Shown one piece after another: positions 44,750 through 54,248 of a stretch of 64,000 bases of DNA (positions are counted from its first letter, which is position 1; each line of letters starts with the position of its first letter). A program made the translations under genes and the position numbers. The notes below the pieces were generated by a model that saw nothing but the letters and a program-made list of their open reading frames with translations, searched no databases and had not been told where the DNA came from. Origin of the DNA: JAZKHT01 sp040385245 (GTDB lineage: Bacteria; Pseudomonadota; Alphaproteobacteria; Rhodobacterales; Rhodobacteraceae); assembly GCA_040385245.1 (NCBI GenBank), contig JAZKHT010000008.1, positions 62,001 through 126,000 on the forward strand, in the 5' to 3' direction.

Positions 44750-46872
44750 TGGTTCACAAGGTTGAAGTCAAGCAGGCCATATTGGTCGATCCAGTCCTGC
44801 GCGATCTTTTGGCCCGTGGCCACCTCGGCCTCTGACATGCGGGGGATAAGGTCGGCCAGCTTTGCCTCGGCCTCGGCCTGTTCCTTTTGGGCAGCGATGG
44901 TGTCGCGGGCCTTTGCCGCCTCGATCGCGATGCGGTAATTGGCGTAAGCCTCGGGCAGGTTGCGGTCGACCCCGTCGCCGGATTCAAGCATGCCCGCGAT
45001 GTAGAGATACCCACCCAGAAAGTTGCGCTGCGCGGACAGACGGAAATAGGCAAGCGCCTGACGTGCATCCTGTTTCACCCCCCAACCTTTCTGGAAGGCC
45101 CGTCCCAGATGATAGGGGGCATAGGGGTTGCCCTGTTCGCTGGCCCGGCTAAGCCACCAGATGCCTGCGCCCAGATCTTCGGCCACGCCTTCGCCGCGCA
45201 TATAGCCGATACCAATGTTGTTCATCGCATCGGTCTTGCCCAAGGCCGCCGCCTGACGGTAAAACTCGAACGCCTGCGCCGGGTCTTTTGGCACGCCCTG
45301 ACCGCGCTGATACAAATCCCCCAGCGCCGTGATGCCCGATGCATAGCCAGAGTTCGCGGAAATTTCCAGCCAGCGGCGGGCTTCGGAAAAGGACTGCGGC
45401 ACGCCCCAGCCTTCGCGGTAGTGCATCGCCACCAGAACCTGCAACGGGGCCGCCCCCATCATCGCCCCCCGGCGGGCATACTCGGCCGATTTCACCTTGT
45501 CGGACGGAACGCCAAGGCCATAGCGGTGAATGTCCGACAGCCCGCCATTTGCGGTCGGGTTGCCCAAGGCGGCGGCCTTTTCGTAGTAGAACCGCGCCTC
45601 TTCGAACCGGTCGTCCAAACGCAAGACCCGCGCCAGCAGGCCAAGAAGGCGGGCGCTTTCAGGTTCGTTCGTCACAGCGTTGGTGCAGGCGCGCAAGGCG
45701 GCGCGGATGTTCACCAGATCATGCGGCACGGGCGAGACAAGACCCATCACGTCGCCCGGTCCCGTTGCCAGCACGTCACATTCGGTGATCACTGACCCCA
45801 GGCCACCCGGCACATCCGGGTTCGGGTCGGGCACACCCAGATCCATCGGCGGCAGGATCGGGCGGTCGTCCTGCCGCAGAAGGGTGACCTGGCGCAGGGC
45901 GACCTCGGCCAACTGATCTTCGGGGTGAAGTTTCGCGAACAGTTCGAAATCGCGCGGATCGGAGCTGGTGGCGATGGTTTTCCACGTTGTCGATAACAAC
46001 GAGATGTCACCGTCCAGACGCGCCGCAAGATCGGGGTCCAGCGGCACCGGATCGCGCGGCTGGATGACGATTTCGGCGCGCGTGTTGTCAACGAACCACG
46101 GGGTCTGGGTGCCGCCCGTCGCCAGCCGCACCTTGGCGCGGACATAGCGCAGAACATCGCGGATGTCCTGCTGCGGCCCGTCCAGCGCGGATGCCAGCGC
46201 AGCCGTATAGGGGCTGTTGCCGTTGGTGCCGTCCAGCGCCACGGCACCCGGTGCGGTGGAATAGGCGATCAGCGCATTTTCCGGTGCATCCAGCAGCGCC
46301 ATGCCCGTGCCATAGGCCTGATCCACGCCAAAGGGCGAATTGCGGCACGAATCCAGCACGACCACCAGCTTTTGGGGCCGGATCGCCGTCAGATCGGACA
46401 GCACCGAATTGATCGTCAGCCCCTGTTTGGTCAGGAAATCGGGTTGTGCGGGGTCGATCTCGGCGGTCAGAAGATAGTTGGTGCCGCCGATCTGCACCCC
46501 GTGCCCGGCAAAGAAAAAGAACCCCAGATCGGCGTCAGGGACATCCACCCCGATCTGCGCGATGGTTGCCGACACATCCGCCCGCGTTGCGTTTTCAACC
46601 AGATAGACCCGAAAGCCCATGTTGTTCAGCGCGGCAGACATCGTGCGCGCATCGTTCAGCGTGTTTTCCAGACCGGGGATCGACGCGCTTTGATACTGCG
46701 CCACCCCGACCACCAGCGCCCACCGCCCCTCGGCGCGCAGGACGGATGGGGACAGCATCAAGACCAGCGCAAGGACGGCCTGCAACAGCCCGTGCGTCAC
46801 CACCGTCCCTGCACCTGCCCGACACTTCCAGACATACAGTTTGGTCCAGACAAACATTTCGGAGATATCCAC
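44746..46872 (-). CDS. Caspase-like (peptidase C14) protein with Sel1 repeats
   Basis: A 708-residue protein. A hydrophobic N-terminal segment (HGLLQAVLALVLMLSP, then SVLRAEG) suggests export or anchoring. The C14 caspase domain covers residues about 50-280 with the catalytic histidine in FFFFAGHGVQ and cysteine in VVLDSCRNSPF. After a linker, residues about 420-690 hold several Sel1 repeats (GNPTANGGLSDIHRYGLGV, GITALGDLYQRGQGV, AMNNIGIGYMRGEGV). It heads a three-gene operon with the GT/Sel1 protein. Bacterial caspase homologues of this shape are mostly uncharacterised; some take part in defence or signalling. Confidence 0.85.
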   Translation of the reverse strand: MDISEMFVWTKLYVWKCRAGAGTVVTHGLLQAVLALVLMLSPSVLRAEGRWALVVGVAQYQSASIPGLENTLNDARTMSAALNNMGFRVYLVENATRADVSATIAQIGVDVPDADLGFFFFAGHGVQIGGTNYLLTAEIDPAQPDFLTKQGLTINSVLSDLTAIRPQKLVVVLDSCRNSPFGVDQAYGTGMALLDAPENALIAYSTAPGAVALDGTNGNSPYTAALASALDGPQQDIRDVLRYVRAKVRLATGGTQTPWFVDNTRAEIVIQPRDPVPLDPDLAARLDGDISLLSTTWKTIATSSDPRDFELFAKLHPEDQLAEVALRQVTLLRQDDRPILPPMDLGVPDPNPDVPGGLGSVITECDVLATGPGDVMGLVSPVPHDLVNIRAALRACTNAVTNEPESARLLGLLARVLRLDDRFEEARFYYEKAAALGNPTANGGLSDIHRYGLGVPSDKVKSAEYARRGAMMGAAPLQVLVAMHYREGWGVPQSFSEARRWLEISANSGYASGITALGDLYQRGQGVPKDPAQAFEFYRQAAALGKTDAMNNIGIGYMRGEGVAEDLGAGIWWLSRASEQGNPYAPYHLGRAFQKGWGVKQDARQALAYFRLSAQRNFLGGYLYIAGMLESGDGVDRNLPEAYANYRIAIEAAKARDTIAAQKEQAEAEAKLADLIPRMSEAEVATGQKIAQDWIDQYGLLDFNLVNQ

Positions 46873-46881
46873 ATGCTGACG

Positions 46882-46919
46882 AACTGGTTCAACGATACTT
46901 AACTGGTTTAACGATACTT
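46882..46919 (-). repeat. 19-bp tandem duplication upstream of the caspase-like gene
   Basis: AACTGGTTCAACGATACTT (46882-46900) is followed directly by AACTGGTTTAACGATACTT (46901-46919), one mismatch. The unit begins 10 bp upstream of the caspase-like start codon at 46872. Tandem units of this size can be paired operator sites; equally it may be a chance duplication. Confidence 0.55.
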
Positions 46920-46964
46920 AATACCACAGTATGGCATACGTCGCAGCAATCAACCGCCTACAGA

Positions 46965-47690
46965 TCAGCGGCGCGGGTAATCAAAGGCCAGATAATCGTC
47001 TTCATAAAGGGCCAGAACACGCTTGCGGTCGGACAGGGTGGCGGTCGCCGCATTCGCCGGCCCTTCAGAACGGTTCAGGTGTGGCAGGGCAAGGGCGAAC
47101 CCCAGCCTGCGCGACAGCATCGGCAGATCGGACATCACGTCCTCCAACCGTATCACCATATCCACCGGTTTCACGCCCGACGGGGGGGCGATCATGTCGA
47201 TCTGCGGGCGAAAACCTATGTCGGCATCGGGCGTCATCCCCGCGAGAAACGCGCTGAAATCGTCTGCGGCGGCAAAATGCTGCATCGACACCCAGCGAAC
47301 GAAGGGCGGGTCGGTCGCATCGCCCCCGGACAAGATGTGCTTGCGCACAGCCCCCATGTCGATCTTGCGCGCGCGGCCCCGCATCTGGGCCAGCATGTGC
47401 AGAAAGTTGTAAAGCGAGGCCGCACGGGCCATGGGATCGCGGACGATGGCAAAGCTGAAGCAGCCGTTGACGAAATCCGCGCCGCAGACCCGCGCCACAT
47501 CGCCGTAAGGGCTGTGATCCGACAGCCCGAACCGTTGCGCGTAAGGCGCGTTCAGGGATTGGCCGATGGCTGACGTGCCCAGATGCAGATCGTCCCAGCG
47601 CAGGTGCGGCTCCAGCGCGGTTTCCATGCTGGTGCCGCCCGCCTTGACGATATGGATGAAAATGTACCGATGATGCGGGGAAATGATCAT
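46965..47690 (-). CDS. Sulfotransferase family protein
   Basis: A 241-residue sulfotransferase-fold protein. The 5'-phosphosulfate loop is YIFIHIVKAGGTSMETAL at about residues 9-26 and the 3'-phosphate region is FAIVRDPMARAASLYNFL. It should transfer sulfate from PAPS to a carbohydrate or similar acceptor. The start at 47690 was chosen because the family begins close to the P-loop (MIISPHHRYIFIHI). It is monocistronic, divergent from the YeeE gene. An FnrL-like box lies between the two. Confidence 0.82.
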   Translation of the reverse strand: MIISPHHRYIFIHIVKAGGTSMETALEPHLRWDDLHLGTSAIGQSLNAPYAQRFGLSDHSPYGDVARVCGADFVNGCFSFAIVRDPMARAASLYNFLHMLAQMRGRARKIDMGAVRKHILSGGDATDPPFVRWVSMQHFAAADDFSAFLAGMTPDADIGFRPQIDMIAPPSGVKPVDMVIRLEDVMSDLPMLSRRLGFALALPHLNRSEGPANAATATLSDRKRVLALYEDDYLAFDYPRR

Positions 47691-47762
47691 GCGACGCCCT
47701 GTTCGGCCCCGCGCAGCAAAGCAGGCGGGCCCGAGTCGCGAAAGGAAAAACCGCTGCCCGGT

Positions 47763-47776
47763 CTGATCCAAATCAA
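47763..47776 (+). promoter_or_regulatory. FnrL-like box between sulfotransferase and YeeE/YedE genes
   Basis: CTGATCCAAATCAA matches TTGAT-N4-ATCAA except for the first base, with the same core GATCCAAATC as the box at 36772. It is 55 bp before the YeeE start and 73 bp before the sulfotransferase start. Role inferred only from the match. Confidence 0.45.
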
Positions 47777-47830
47777 GGCAGGGCGCAGGTCCGCCCGACA
47801 AGGCTGATGCGGGGGTAAGGGGCACGCAGC

Positions 47831-48907
47831 ATGGACCTGAGTTTTCTGTTGGACCGGATCAACGAGGCGTGGCTTGCGGCGGGGTTCGGCCTTCTGGTCG
47901 GGGCCGTGTTCGGTGTGGCTGCACAGCGGTCGGCGTTCTGCCTGCGGGCGGCAACGGTGGAATTCGCGCGGGGGTCATTGGGGCCACGGGTGTCGGTATG
48001 GTTGCTGACGTTCTCGACCGCGCTGATCTGGGTGCAGGGGGCGCAGATGGCGGGCCTGTTTCGCGGCAGCGACGCGCGGATGATGGCCGTCACGGGATCG
48101 TGGTCGGGGGCAGTGATCGGGGGCCTTCTGTTCGGCGCAGGGATGGTGCTGGCGCGGGGCTGTTCGGGGCGGCTGTTGGTGCTGGCTGCGACGGGGAACC
48201 TGCGGTCGCTGATTTCGGGGCTGATCTTCGCCGTGGTGGCGCAGATGTCGCTGCACGGCTGGCTTGCCCCCGCGCGCAACACGCTGGCGGGGCTGTGGGT
48301 GACGCCGAACGGGGCGAATGTGGACCTGTTGGCCGCGCTGTCGCTGCCACATTGGGCCGGGCTGGCACTTGGGGGGGCGATTGCGGCGCTGGCGCTGGTG
48401 TTGGCGCAGCGCAACCGGATCGGCGGGCGGGTTCTGGTCTTTGCATCCGGTGTCGGGTTTGCGGTGGCGCTGGGGTGGGTGCTGACCTTTGCGCTGGCGC
48501 AACAGGCGTTCGATCCGGTCAGCGTCACCTCTGTCACCTTTTCGGGACCGTCAGCCAATACGCTGATGTTCTTCCTGACGCCGGAGCCGACGCTGGATTT
48601 TGACATCGGGCTGGTGCCGGGGGTGTTCATCGGGGCGTTGATTTCGGCGGCGTTGGCGCGCGAGCTGCGGTTTCAGGGGTTCGAGGGCGAAGGCCAGATG
48701 CGCCGGTCCATGGCGGGTGCGGCCCTGATGGGGTTCGGGGCCATGCTGGCGGGGGGGTGCGCCATCGGCGCAGGGGTGACCGGCGGGTCGATCTTCGTCG
48801 CCACGGCTTGGGTCGCGCTGGCCAGCATGTGGCTGGGGGCCGGGATCACGGATTATCTGGTCGATCAGGGCGGCCTGCGGGGCAAGGCGGCGCAATCAGC
48901 GGTCTAG
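47831..48907 (+). CDS. YeeE/YedE family membrane transporter (sulfur-compound, TsuA-like)
   Basis: A 358-residue membrane protein with about nine to ten hydrophobic spans and the family's cysteine motifs: QRSAFCLRAATVEF, ARGCSGRLLVLA and AGGCAIGAGVTGGS. In the characterised member TsuA these cysteines line a path for thiosulfate. It has both YeeE halves in one chain. No TusA-like partner is adjacent. ATG at 47831 follows GGCACGCAGC, a weak ribosome-binding site. Confidence 0.88.
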   Translation: MDLSFLLDRINEAWLAAGFGLLVGAVFGVAAQRSAFCLRAATVEFARGSLGPRVSVWLLTFSTALIWVQGAQMAGLFRGSDARMMAVTGSWSGAVIGGLLFGAGMVLARGCSGRLLVLAATGNLRSLISGLIFAVVAQMSLHGWLAPARNTLAGLWVTPNGANVDLLAALSLPHWAGLALGGAIAALALVLAQRNRIGGRVLVFASGVGFAVALGWVLTFALAQQAFDPVSVTSVTFSGPSANTLMFFLTPEPTLDFDIGLVPGVFIGALISAALARELRFQGFEGEGQMRRSMAGAALMGFGAMLAGGCAIGAGVTGGSIFVATAWVALASMWLGAGITDYLVDQGGLRGKAAQSAV

Positions 48908-49228
48908 GCCAGCGAGCGGCCCCGTTCCCTTGCGGGGCAGGGGCAAAGGGTGTGCAGGCGCCTGGTCAACATGGTGATCTTGCGATCCAAAAGCCACCGC
49001 TGGCTTGGATCAACATCATGCAGGCCGGTGCGGACGCATGTCACGCAGCCTTGGTCTGGCGGGACGCGTCCTGTGGCGCGACCTGTGCCGTTCTTGGTCC
49101 ATCCCCGAGCGATTGCGCACGACAGTTCGGCGGATGTGCCGGGGCTGATCACACCGCTGTCCGCGGTTCATCGGTGACAGCCCCGCACAAAGCCGCGGGT
49201 GTCCGCGCACCCGCACGCAAGCAGTGGA
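48908..49228. other. 321-bp intergenic region
   Basis: Between YeeE and the convergent OsmC gene. A short stem GCCCCG/CGGGGC (48919-48938) right after the YeeE stop could slow transcription but has no T-run. Open frames exist on both strands but have no recognisable family, ribosome-binding site or normal codon pattern. Nothing else seen. Confidence 0.4.
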
Positions 49229-49651
49229 TCAGCCGACCGTTAGGTCCAGCGTGATGTCGGCCCGCAGCAGTTTGGAAATCGGACAGCCCGTCTTTGCCGC
49301 CTCGGCAATCTCGCGCACCCGCGCGGCGTCGCCGTCGGCCTTGACATGCGTGGTCAGCGCGGAAGATACGACTTCCATGCCTCCCGGGCGCTTGTCCATC
49401 GACACCTTGGCGGTGGTCGTTACCGTGACCCCGCCGATGCCCGCCTCGGACAGCGTATTGGCAAAGGCCATGGAAAAGCAGGCGGCATGGGCGGCACCGA
49501 TCAATTCTTCGGGGTTGGTGCCGTGTTTGCCGTCAAAGCGCGTGGCAAAACTGTACGGCGCTGCCGTCAGCGCGCCGCTTTCCGTCGACAGCTGCCCCGT
49601 GCCGTCGCGCAGGGTTCCCCGCCATTCCGCCGATCCGCTTTTGACAATCAT
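49229..49651 (-). CDS. OsmC family peroxiredoxin-like protein
   Basis: A 140-residue OsmC protein: TNPEELIGAAHAACFSMAFA contains the first redox cysteine and KTGCPISKLLRADI the second, about 60-70 residues later, the peroxidatic/resolving pair of the family. It reduces organic hydroperoxides. Start at 49651 follows AGGAGAGAG; the upstream in-frame residues belong to the decayed kinase region. It is the last intact housekeeping gene before the degraded stretch. Confidence 0.92.
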   Translation of the reverse strand: MIVKSGSAEWRGTLRDGTGQLSTESGALTAAPYSFATRFDGKHGTNPEELIGAAHAACFSMAFANTLSEAGIGGVTVTTTAKVSMDKRPGGMEVVSSALTTHVKADGDAARVREIAEAAKTGCPISKLLRADITLDLTVG

Positions 49652-49799
49652 CGTCTCTCTCTCCTGCACAGGGTTTGCTGAGAAAGACATCATGAAGAAA
49701 AGATGCAGCGGAAACCAGATTTTTATCCATGTGATACAGTGCAGGGTCATCACCCCCACAGCACCCCTGCACTGATGCCGGTTCGTTGCGCCGTTTCAC

Positions 49800-50799
49800 T
49801 GTCAGGCACGCCCTGTCCCTTGCCCGACACCGGCAGCATCCCCGCGACGGAACGTTGATCGAAAGCTGGTCGCCGGATTGAATATTGGTGCGGGCAGCGC
49901 CGTCTCCTTGCGGCATCCCCACACCATGGTCGGACACGGCAAGGGTCCAGGCATCGTCTTGGGCGACATAGTCCACGACCACATGGCCATGGCCTGCGTC
50001 GGGGAAGGCGTGTTTCAGCGCGTTGATCACCAGTTCAGTGACGACCAGACCCAGACTGACAGAAATCTGGCTGCTGACAGACACGGGATCGACGCGCGTC
50101 GTGATCGTCAACTGGCTATGGTCATAGATCATCGAGGCCCCCAAACTGGCACAAAGCTGCGCCAGATAGGGCGCCAGATCCACCGCCCCGCCCCCGGTTT
50201 CGGCCTATTGCCGTTGCAGCGTCGCAAGGGACATCACGCGTTGGTGGGCATCGCTCAGATGCGTGCGGACCTCTTGCGATTGGCCGCGACGCGCGCTTTG
50301 CGTCAGGATGCTGGCGATGATCTGCAGACGTTGGCCACGCGGTGCTGCACCTCGTGCAGCAGGGTGGAATTATGGTGGAGCAAGTCCTTTTGCACCTGTT
50401 CGCTGCGCCGCATCTCGGTCACATCGACGATCGTGATCAGGAACCGTTTGTGGTCGCGGTCGCCGTATTCCAGCTTTTGCACCTTGAGGACCAGCCGACG
50501 GGGACCGCGGGCCTGTGTGTGGCGATGTTCAACTCATAGGTGTCCACATCCGCAAGGCCCGAAATCGTGGCCCCCATGAAGGCGCACAGACGCGGCACGT
50601 CTCAGTTCATGCCATCGAGATCATAAAGCGACTTGCCCGCAATTCCGGTTGCCGAGACATCGAAGGCCGCGCAAAAGCAATCGCTGGCCGCGACGATGGT
50701 CTGGTTCCCATCGAGCAGCAAGATATGCGCGTTTGACGCGGCAAAAACCGCAAGAGCCAGCGTAAGCCCGATATCGCCTTGTGGAACAGCGGCGCCCAT
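49800..50799 (-). pseudogene. Decayed PAS / HisKA_2 sensor histidine kinase
   Basis: Read leftward from 50799, the fragments line up as one kinase: PAS-like (SNAHILLLDGNQTIVAASDC), then DVTEMRRSEQVQKDLL, the phospho-acceptor HEVQHRVAN, LQIIASILTQSARRGQ, and the ATPase part SLGLVVTELVINALKHAFP. The frame is broken at least four times: a TGA at 50602-50604 where a tryptophan is expected, a frameshift near 50495, a one-base loss near 50328 inside the H-box, and a TAG at 50205-50207. The end after DHGVGMP is also scrambled. The gene cannot make a working kinase. Confidence 0.8.
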
Positions 50800-51098
50800 T
50801 GCGGCCCTTTCCGGTCACTCATCCCCGCAAGGTGCGACGATCACAGCGACGTCCGCGGCGATCATCGAGATCGGGGCGACGGGGACTGGTTCGCATCGCC
50901 CAGATCACCAGCATCTGCAGCTGTCAGGCGGAACACCATCCAGAACCTTGTTGCAAAGAGGCCGTCTTTCTTGCCTTGCACGAACGGCAGGTATGGGCCG
51001 GGCTCTACTGCCGGCTAGATCGGCCACGTGCAGACAATCGCCCAGCCCCGCCGTCCCAAACCGAGCCATTCCCGCCCTGGCGGTGTTCACGACTACCC
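50800..51098. other. 299-bp region without a gene
   Basis: Lies between the decayed kinase and the truncated RecQ/HIRAN-like fragment. No ORF with family resemblance or ribosome-binding site was found. It may contain the lost promoter of the kinase gene and one junction of the island. Confidence 0.35.
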
Positions 51099-51960
51099 TC
51101 AATCCTTAATAACTGTCAGGTCGTCTCCTCCCGTGGATGATCTTCTTTGCCGTCGGCTTCTGCTGGGCCGTTTGGTTACCTTCGCTTCATTGCCTCCGGT
51201 CAGGGCGTGCTCGATCAGCCATGTCGCCGGATGTCCCGGAAATCCTTCTCCGAACCTCCGAATGAGCCTGATGTAACGAAACCCGAGTTTGGACAGCTTG
51301 CAGATGGTATTGCCCGTCGTCGTATCGACGACGACAAGTCCGCCGCCCTTCGGCGCAAGCGTCAGCCCTTTTGCTTCGACGGCTGCAATCAAGGCGCTCC
51401 AGTTTTCGGCGCCGGATAGGGCTTCAAGAATTGCCTCTTTGACTGCGGCAAGGTTCTCTGGAGTCTCGTCCACAGACTCATCATCCAAAGCGAGCGGCGG
51501 GGTGGCCTGAGGATCGACACGGGGACCGATCGCCGCGCTTGTCGTCTTTTCAGTAATCATAGGTGCGCGCGCCGCCTGATCCAGTGGTCTGAACACCATC
51601 TCGGGCAGGACAGTTTCCCAGCTCTCGCGGCGAAGACTGCCCTGAAACTCTTCCTTGTTGTCGATCCTGCGCCAGTTGACGATGGCACCGACCTGCCCCC
51701 CGTCGAAGACATGGCCCGGCGGCGGCTTCCATGCGGTCGCCATTCTACCCAGAAGACGATCGTAGGCATCGAGGAGCTCCCATTTCCCGCTGCGCTCCAC
51801 AAGCGTCAGCCGGTCGCCGACCTGCGCGTCACCAATGGCCTTCAAAATCTCGTTGCCGGAGGAGAGACGCCCTGCGAAGGAAAGGTCGACCAGGCGCAGG
51901 CTCGGCAGGATGTAGATGTCGGCGGGCGGCAATGCCTTGGCCGCGTCGGCCCCAATCCGG
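51099..51960 (-). pseudogene. C-terminal fragment of a large helicase-like protein (RecQ/HIRAN-like tail)
   Basis: The minus-strand frame encodes SLRLVDLSFAGRLSSGNEIL and QVGDRLTLVERSGKWELLDA, then a segment LRRESWETVLPEMVFRP, which resemble the HIRAN-like tail of large RecQ-type helicases. The end reads KGLTLAPKGGGLVVVD, then FGEGFPGHP. There is no proper start: upstream of about 51960 the frame runs antisense into the plus-strand helicase remnant. It is therefore a truncated 3' end joined to foreign sequence. Family assignment is tentative; that it is a fragment is more certain. Confidence 0.45.
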
Positions 51961-54248
51961 CGACAGCTGGCTCGCTGGACCTTCTGCCCAGCCTGTTCGC
52001 ATGTCGCGCACCGGATTGAGGGCGCCGAGACCCGCACCTGCCCGCAATGCGGGGACGAGATGTGGTCGGATAGCGGCTCCGCGCATGACGTGGTCCAGCT
52101 CAAGTCTGTCATCGCGATCGACAGCGAGGAAAAGGCGGCGATCCGGGACGGGGATCAGCGGGACCAGCGTCAGTTCGACCGGGTTCTCATGCCCTTCCAT
52201 GGACCGGAAGACATCGCCGCCTCCTGGTTCACCAGTCGAGAAAACGGCGCCCCGTTCGGGTTTGAATTCCTGCCCAGTTGCACGTTCCGGGACTTTAACT
52301 TCGGGACGAAGTCCACCCTCCCCGGGCCGCGGATCGCGGGCGAGCGTCGGCCCGCACAGCCGTTCCGGATCTGTCGCCACTGTGGCTCCCTTCAGGGCCC
52401 CCCCCCCGTGGCGAGGATGATCGCGGCATGCACCCTCCGAACTGCCTTGTGATGCGGGATGAGGACCTGCTTCGGGACCAGTGGGAAACCGGCGTATTCC
52501 TGATGCGCAAGTTCAACACCGAGGCGATCCGGATCGGGATCCCGGTGGTCGGGGACGCGGATGATGATGATCTGAAGAGCTTCGTCGCGGCGATCAACCT
52601 CGGGATGCGGCGTCACTTCGCGGGGAAGGTGGACCATATCCGGTCCACCATTTTCCAGGCGCAGCTGAACGGGATGACCGCCGTTCGCAGCCTCTACCTG
52701 TACGATTCCGTCCCGGGCGGGTCCGGCTATCTGAGCCAGATCGCGGAACACCCGAGCACGATGCGCGAGGTTATCAGCCGCGCGGCGGAGGCGCTGCGGG
52801 ACTGCCCTTGCAACCAGGAGCCAGACCGGAACGGGTGCTTCCGCTGCGTGAAGCCCTACCGATCACAGTTCGGGCCCGGCGAGCCGGATCGGGACCGGGC
52901 GCGGCAGATGATGGAGGCGATCCTCCAGAAATGGGACAGCCTGACCCAGACCGAGACCGGGATCGACGCGTCAATTCGGGGGGCACAGGTCGAGAGCGTG
53001 CTGGAGAAGCGGCTGCTGCGTGCCCTTTCCGGCTTCTACGGAGACGGGGCGCTGACGCCGCAGGTACTGCCGGGCGGACGGCGTGGGTTCGTCCTGCGCG
53101 CGGGGCGGCCGGACGCGCCCCGCCTCTGGACGATCGAGCCGCAGGTGCAGATTGACGTGCGGTTCCGGGGCCTGCCCCGCAAGCGTGTCGACTTCCTGCT
53201 CACCCCGGTTGGCCGCAGCGGCGGCCTACCGATCGTCATCGAAATGGACGGGATCGAGTATCATGCGGGTACGGTCGCGCAGGACCTGCTGGACCGGATG
53301 TTGATGATCCGGTCCGGTCAGGTACGGGTCTGGACCCTGTCCTGGCGCGACCTTGACCCGGAGGACAAGGGCTACTTGAACCCGCTCTCTGAAACCGCCC
53401 TCGGGGCCCAGATAACAGGACCCCTTGCAGTCGCGTTGGCGAACCAGGTGCTCGCCCCACATGCAGAGGGGGTCCGGACGCTTCAGACCATCAGCACGCT
53501 CGATGCGCTGAAGCGCCTTCTGGATGGGGATACGGACGTTGATGCTGCGGTCCGGTCGGTATTCATCCGAGGCGTGGTGAAGAAGGGACGACCGATCGAT
53601 CAGCTGCCCCGGCAGGCGGCCCTTTCAGAGGCGGGGCGTCTGTTCCTCGCCGGTGCGGAGGCGGCGGAACAGGTCGGGGTCGGGGCGCTCGACCTCTATC
53701 TGGCCTGTAAGAAAATCTCGCCGATGGAATGGGCCCAATCGGATCGCGACCTTCGGCTTCTCCTGCGTTCGGTCCTGCCGGATCCGGGCGAGGTTCCGGC
53801 CGCGAAAACCCTCTACACGGAGGCCTGGCGCGGGCTCTGGCGGATCGTGAACCTGTTCCAGGGCGCGCGTGGTCTTCATGTCGAGTTCGACGGGCTGGAA
53901 ACGTTGGCCCCGCCCGACATGGCGGACCCCGTTGACCAAGGGGAGCAGGGCCTCGGGTTGGCCGCCTGGGAAGAGGCGCGGGCGCTGTGCGACGACGCGT
54001 TCCACCCGCTGATTGACGCGCTGATCGCGGCTGAGGCGCCCGGGCCGGACCACTTCGGGGACGATCTGGTCGCGGGCGGACGCGTGGTGGGCGCGATGGA
54101 ATTCGGATGGTCGGATACCCGCGTCGCGGTTGCCGAGACATCCTATGAGGGGGTCGGCTGGGCGCAGATCCCGTTTGATCCGGAAACCGATCAGATCGGG
54201 GAGACGGTCTCGCGAATTATCACGGCCCTTCAGGAGGCACGGACATGA
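51960..54248 (+). pseudogene. C-terminal half of a DUF1998/MZB helicase with nuclease domain (Druantia DruE-like), frameshifted
   Basis: The plus strand encodes a zinc-ribbon FCPACSHVAHRIEGAETRTCPQCG, then VVQLKSVIAID and GFEFLPSCTFRDFNFGTK. The frame breaks in a run of ten C (52398-52407) and resumes with NCLVMRDEDLLRDQWETGVFLM. The MZB/DUF1998 core follows (SLYLYDSVPGGSGYLSQI, CPCNQEPDRNGCFRCVKPY). After that comes a Vsr/DUF559-like nuclease segment (RKRVDFLLT..., IVIEMDGIEYHAGTV, DRMLMIRSGQVRVWTLSWRD). The helicase motor domains expected upstream are absent. Such proteins, about 1500-2000 residues when whole, are phage-defence helicases such as DruE. The part from 52428 on is open. Confidence 0.7.

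Noticed and set aside
46882..46925. CtrA binding site (TTAA-N7-TTAA) in the tandem repeat
   Set aside because: The spacing between TTAA elements is 5 or 6, not 7.
51099..52112. Treating the minus-strand frame as a complete 337-residue gene
   Set aside because: The first ~50 codons are antisense to the zinc-ribbon part of the helicase remnant; only the later part looks like protein of its own family.
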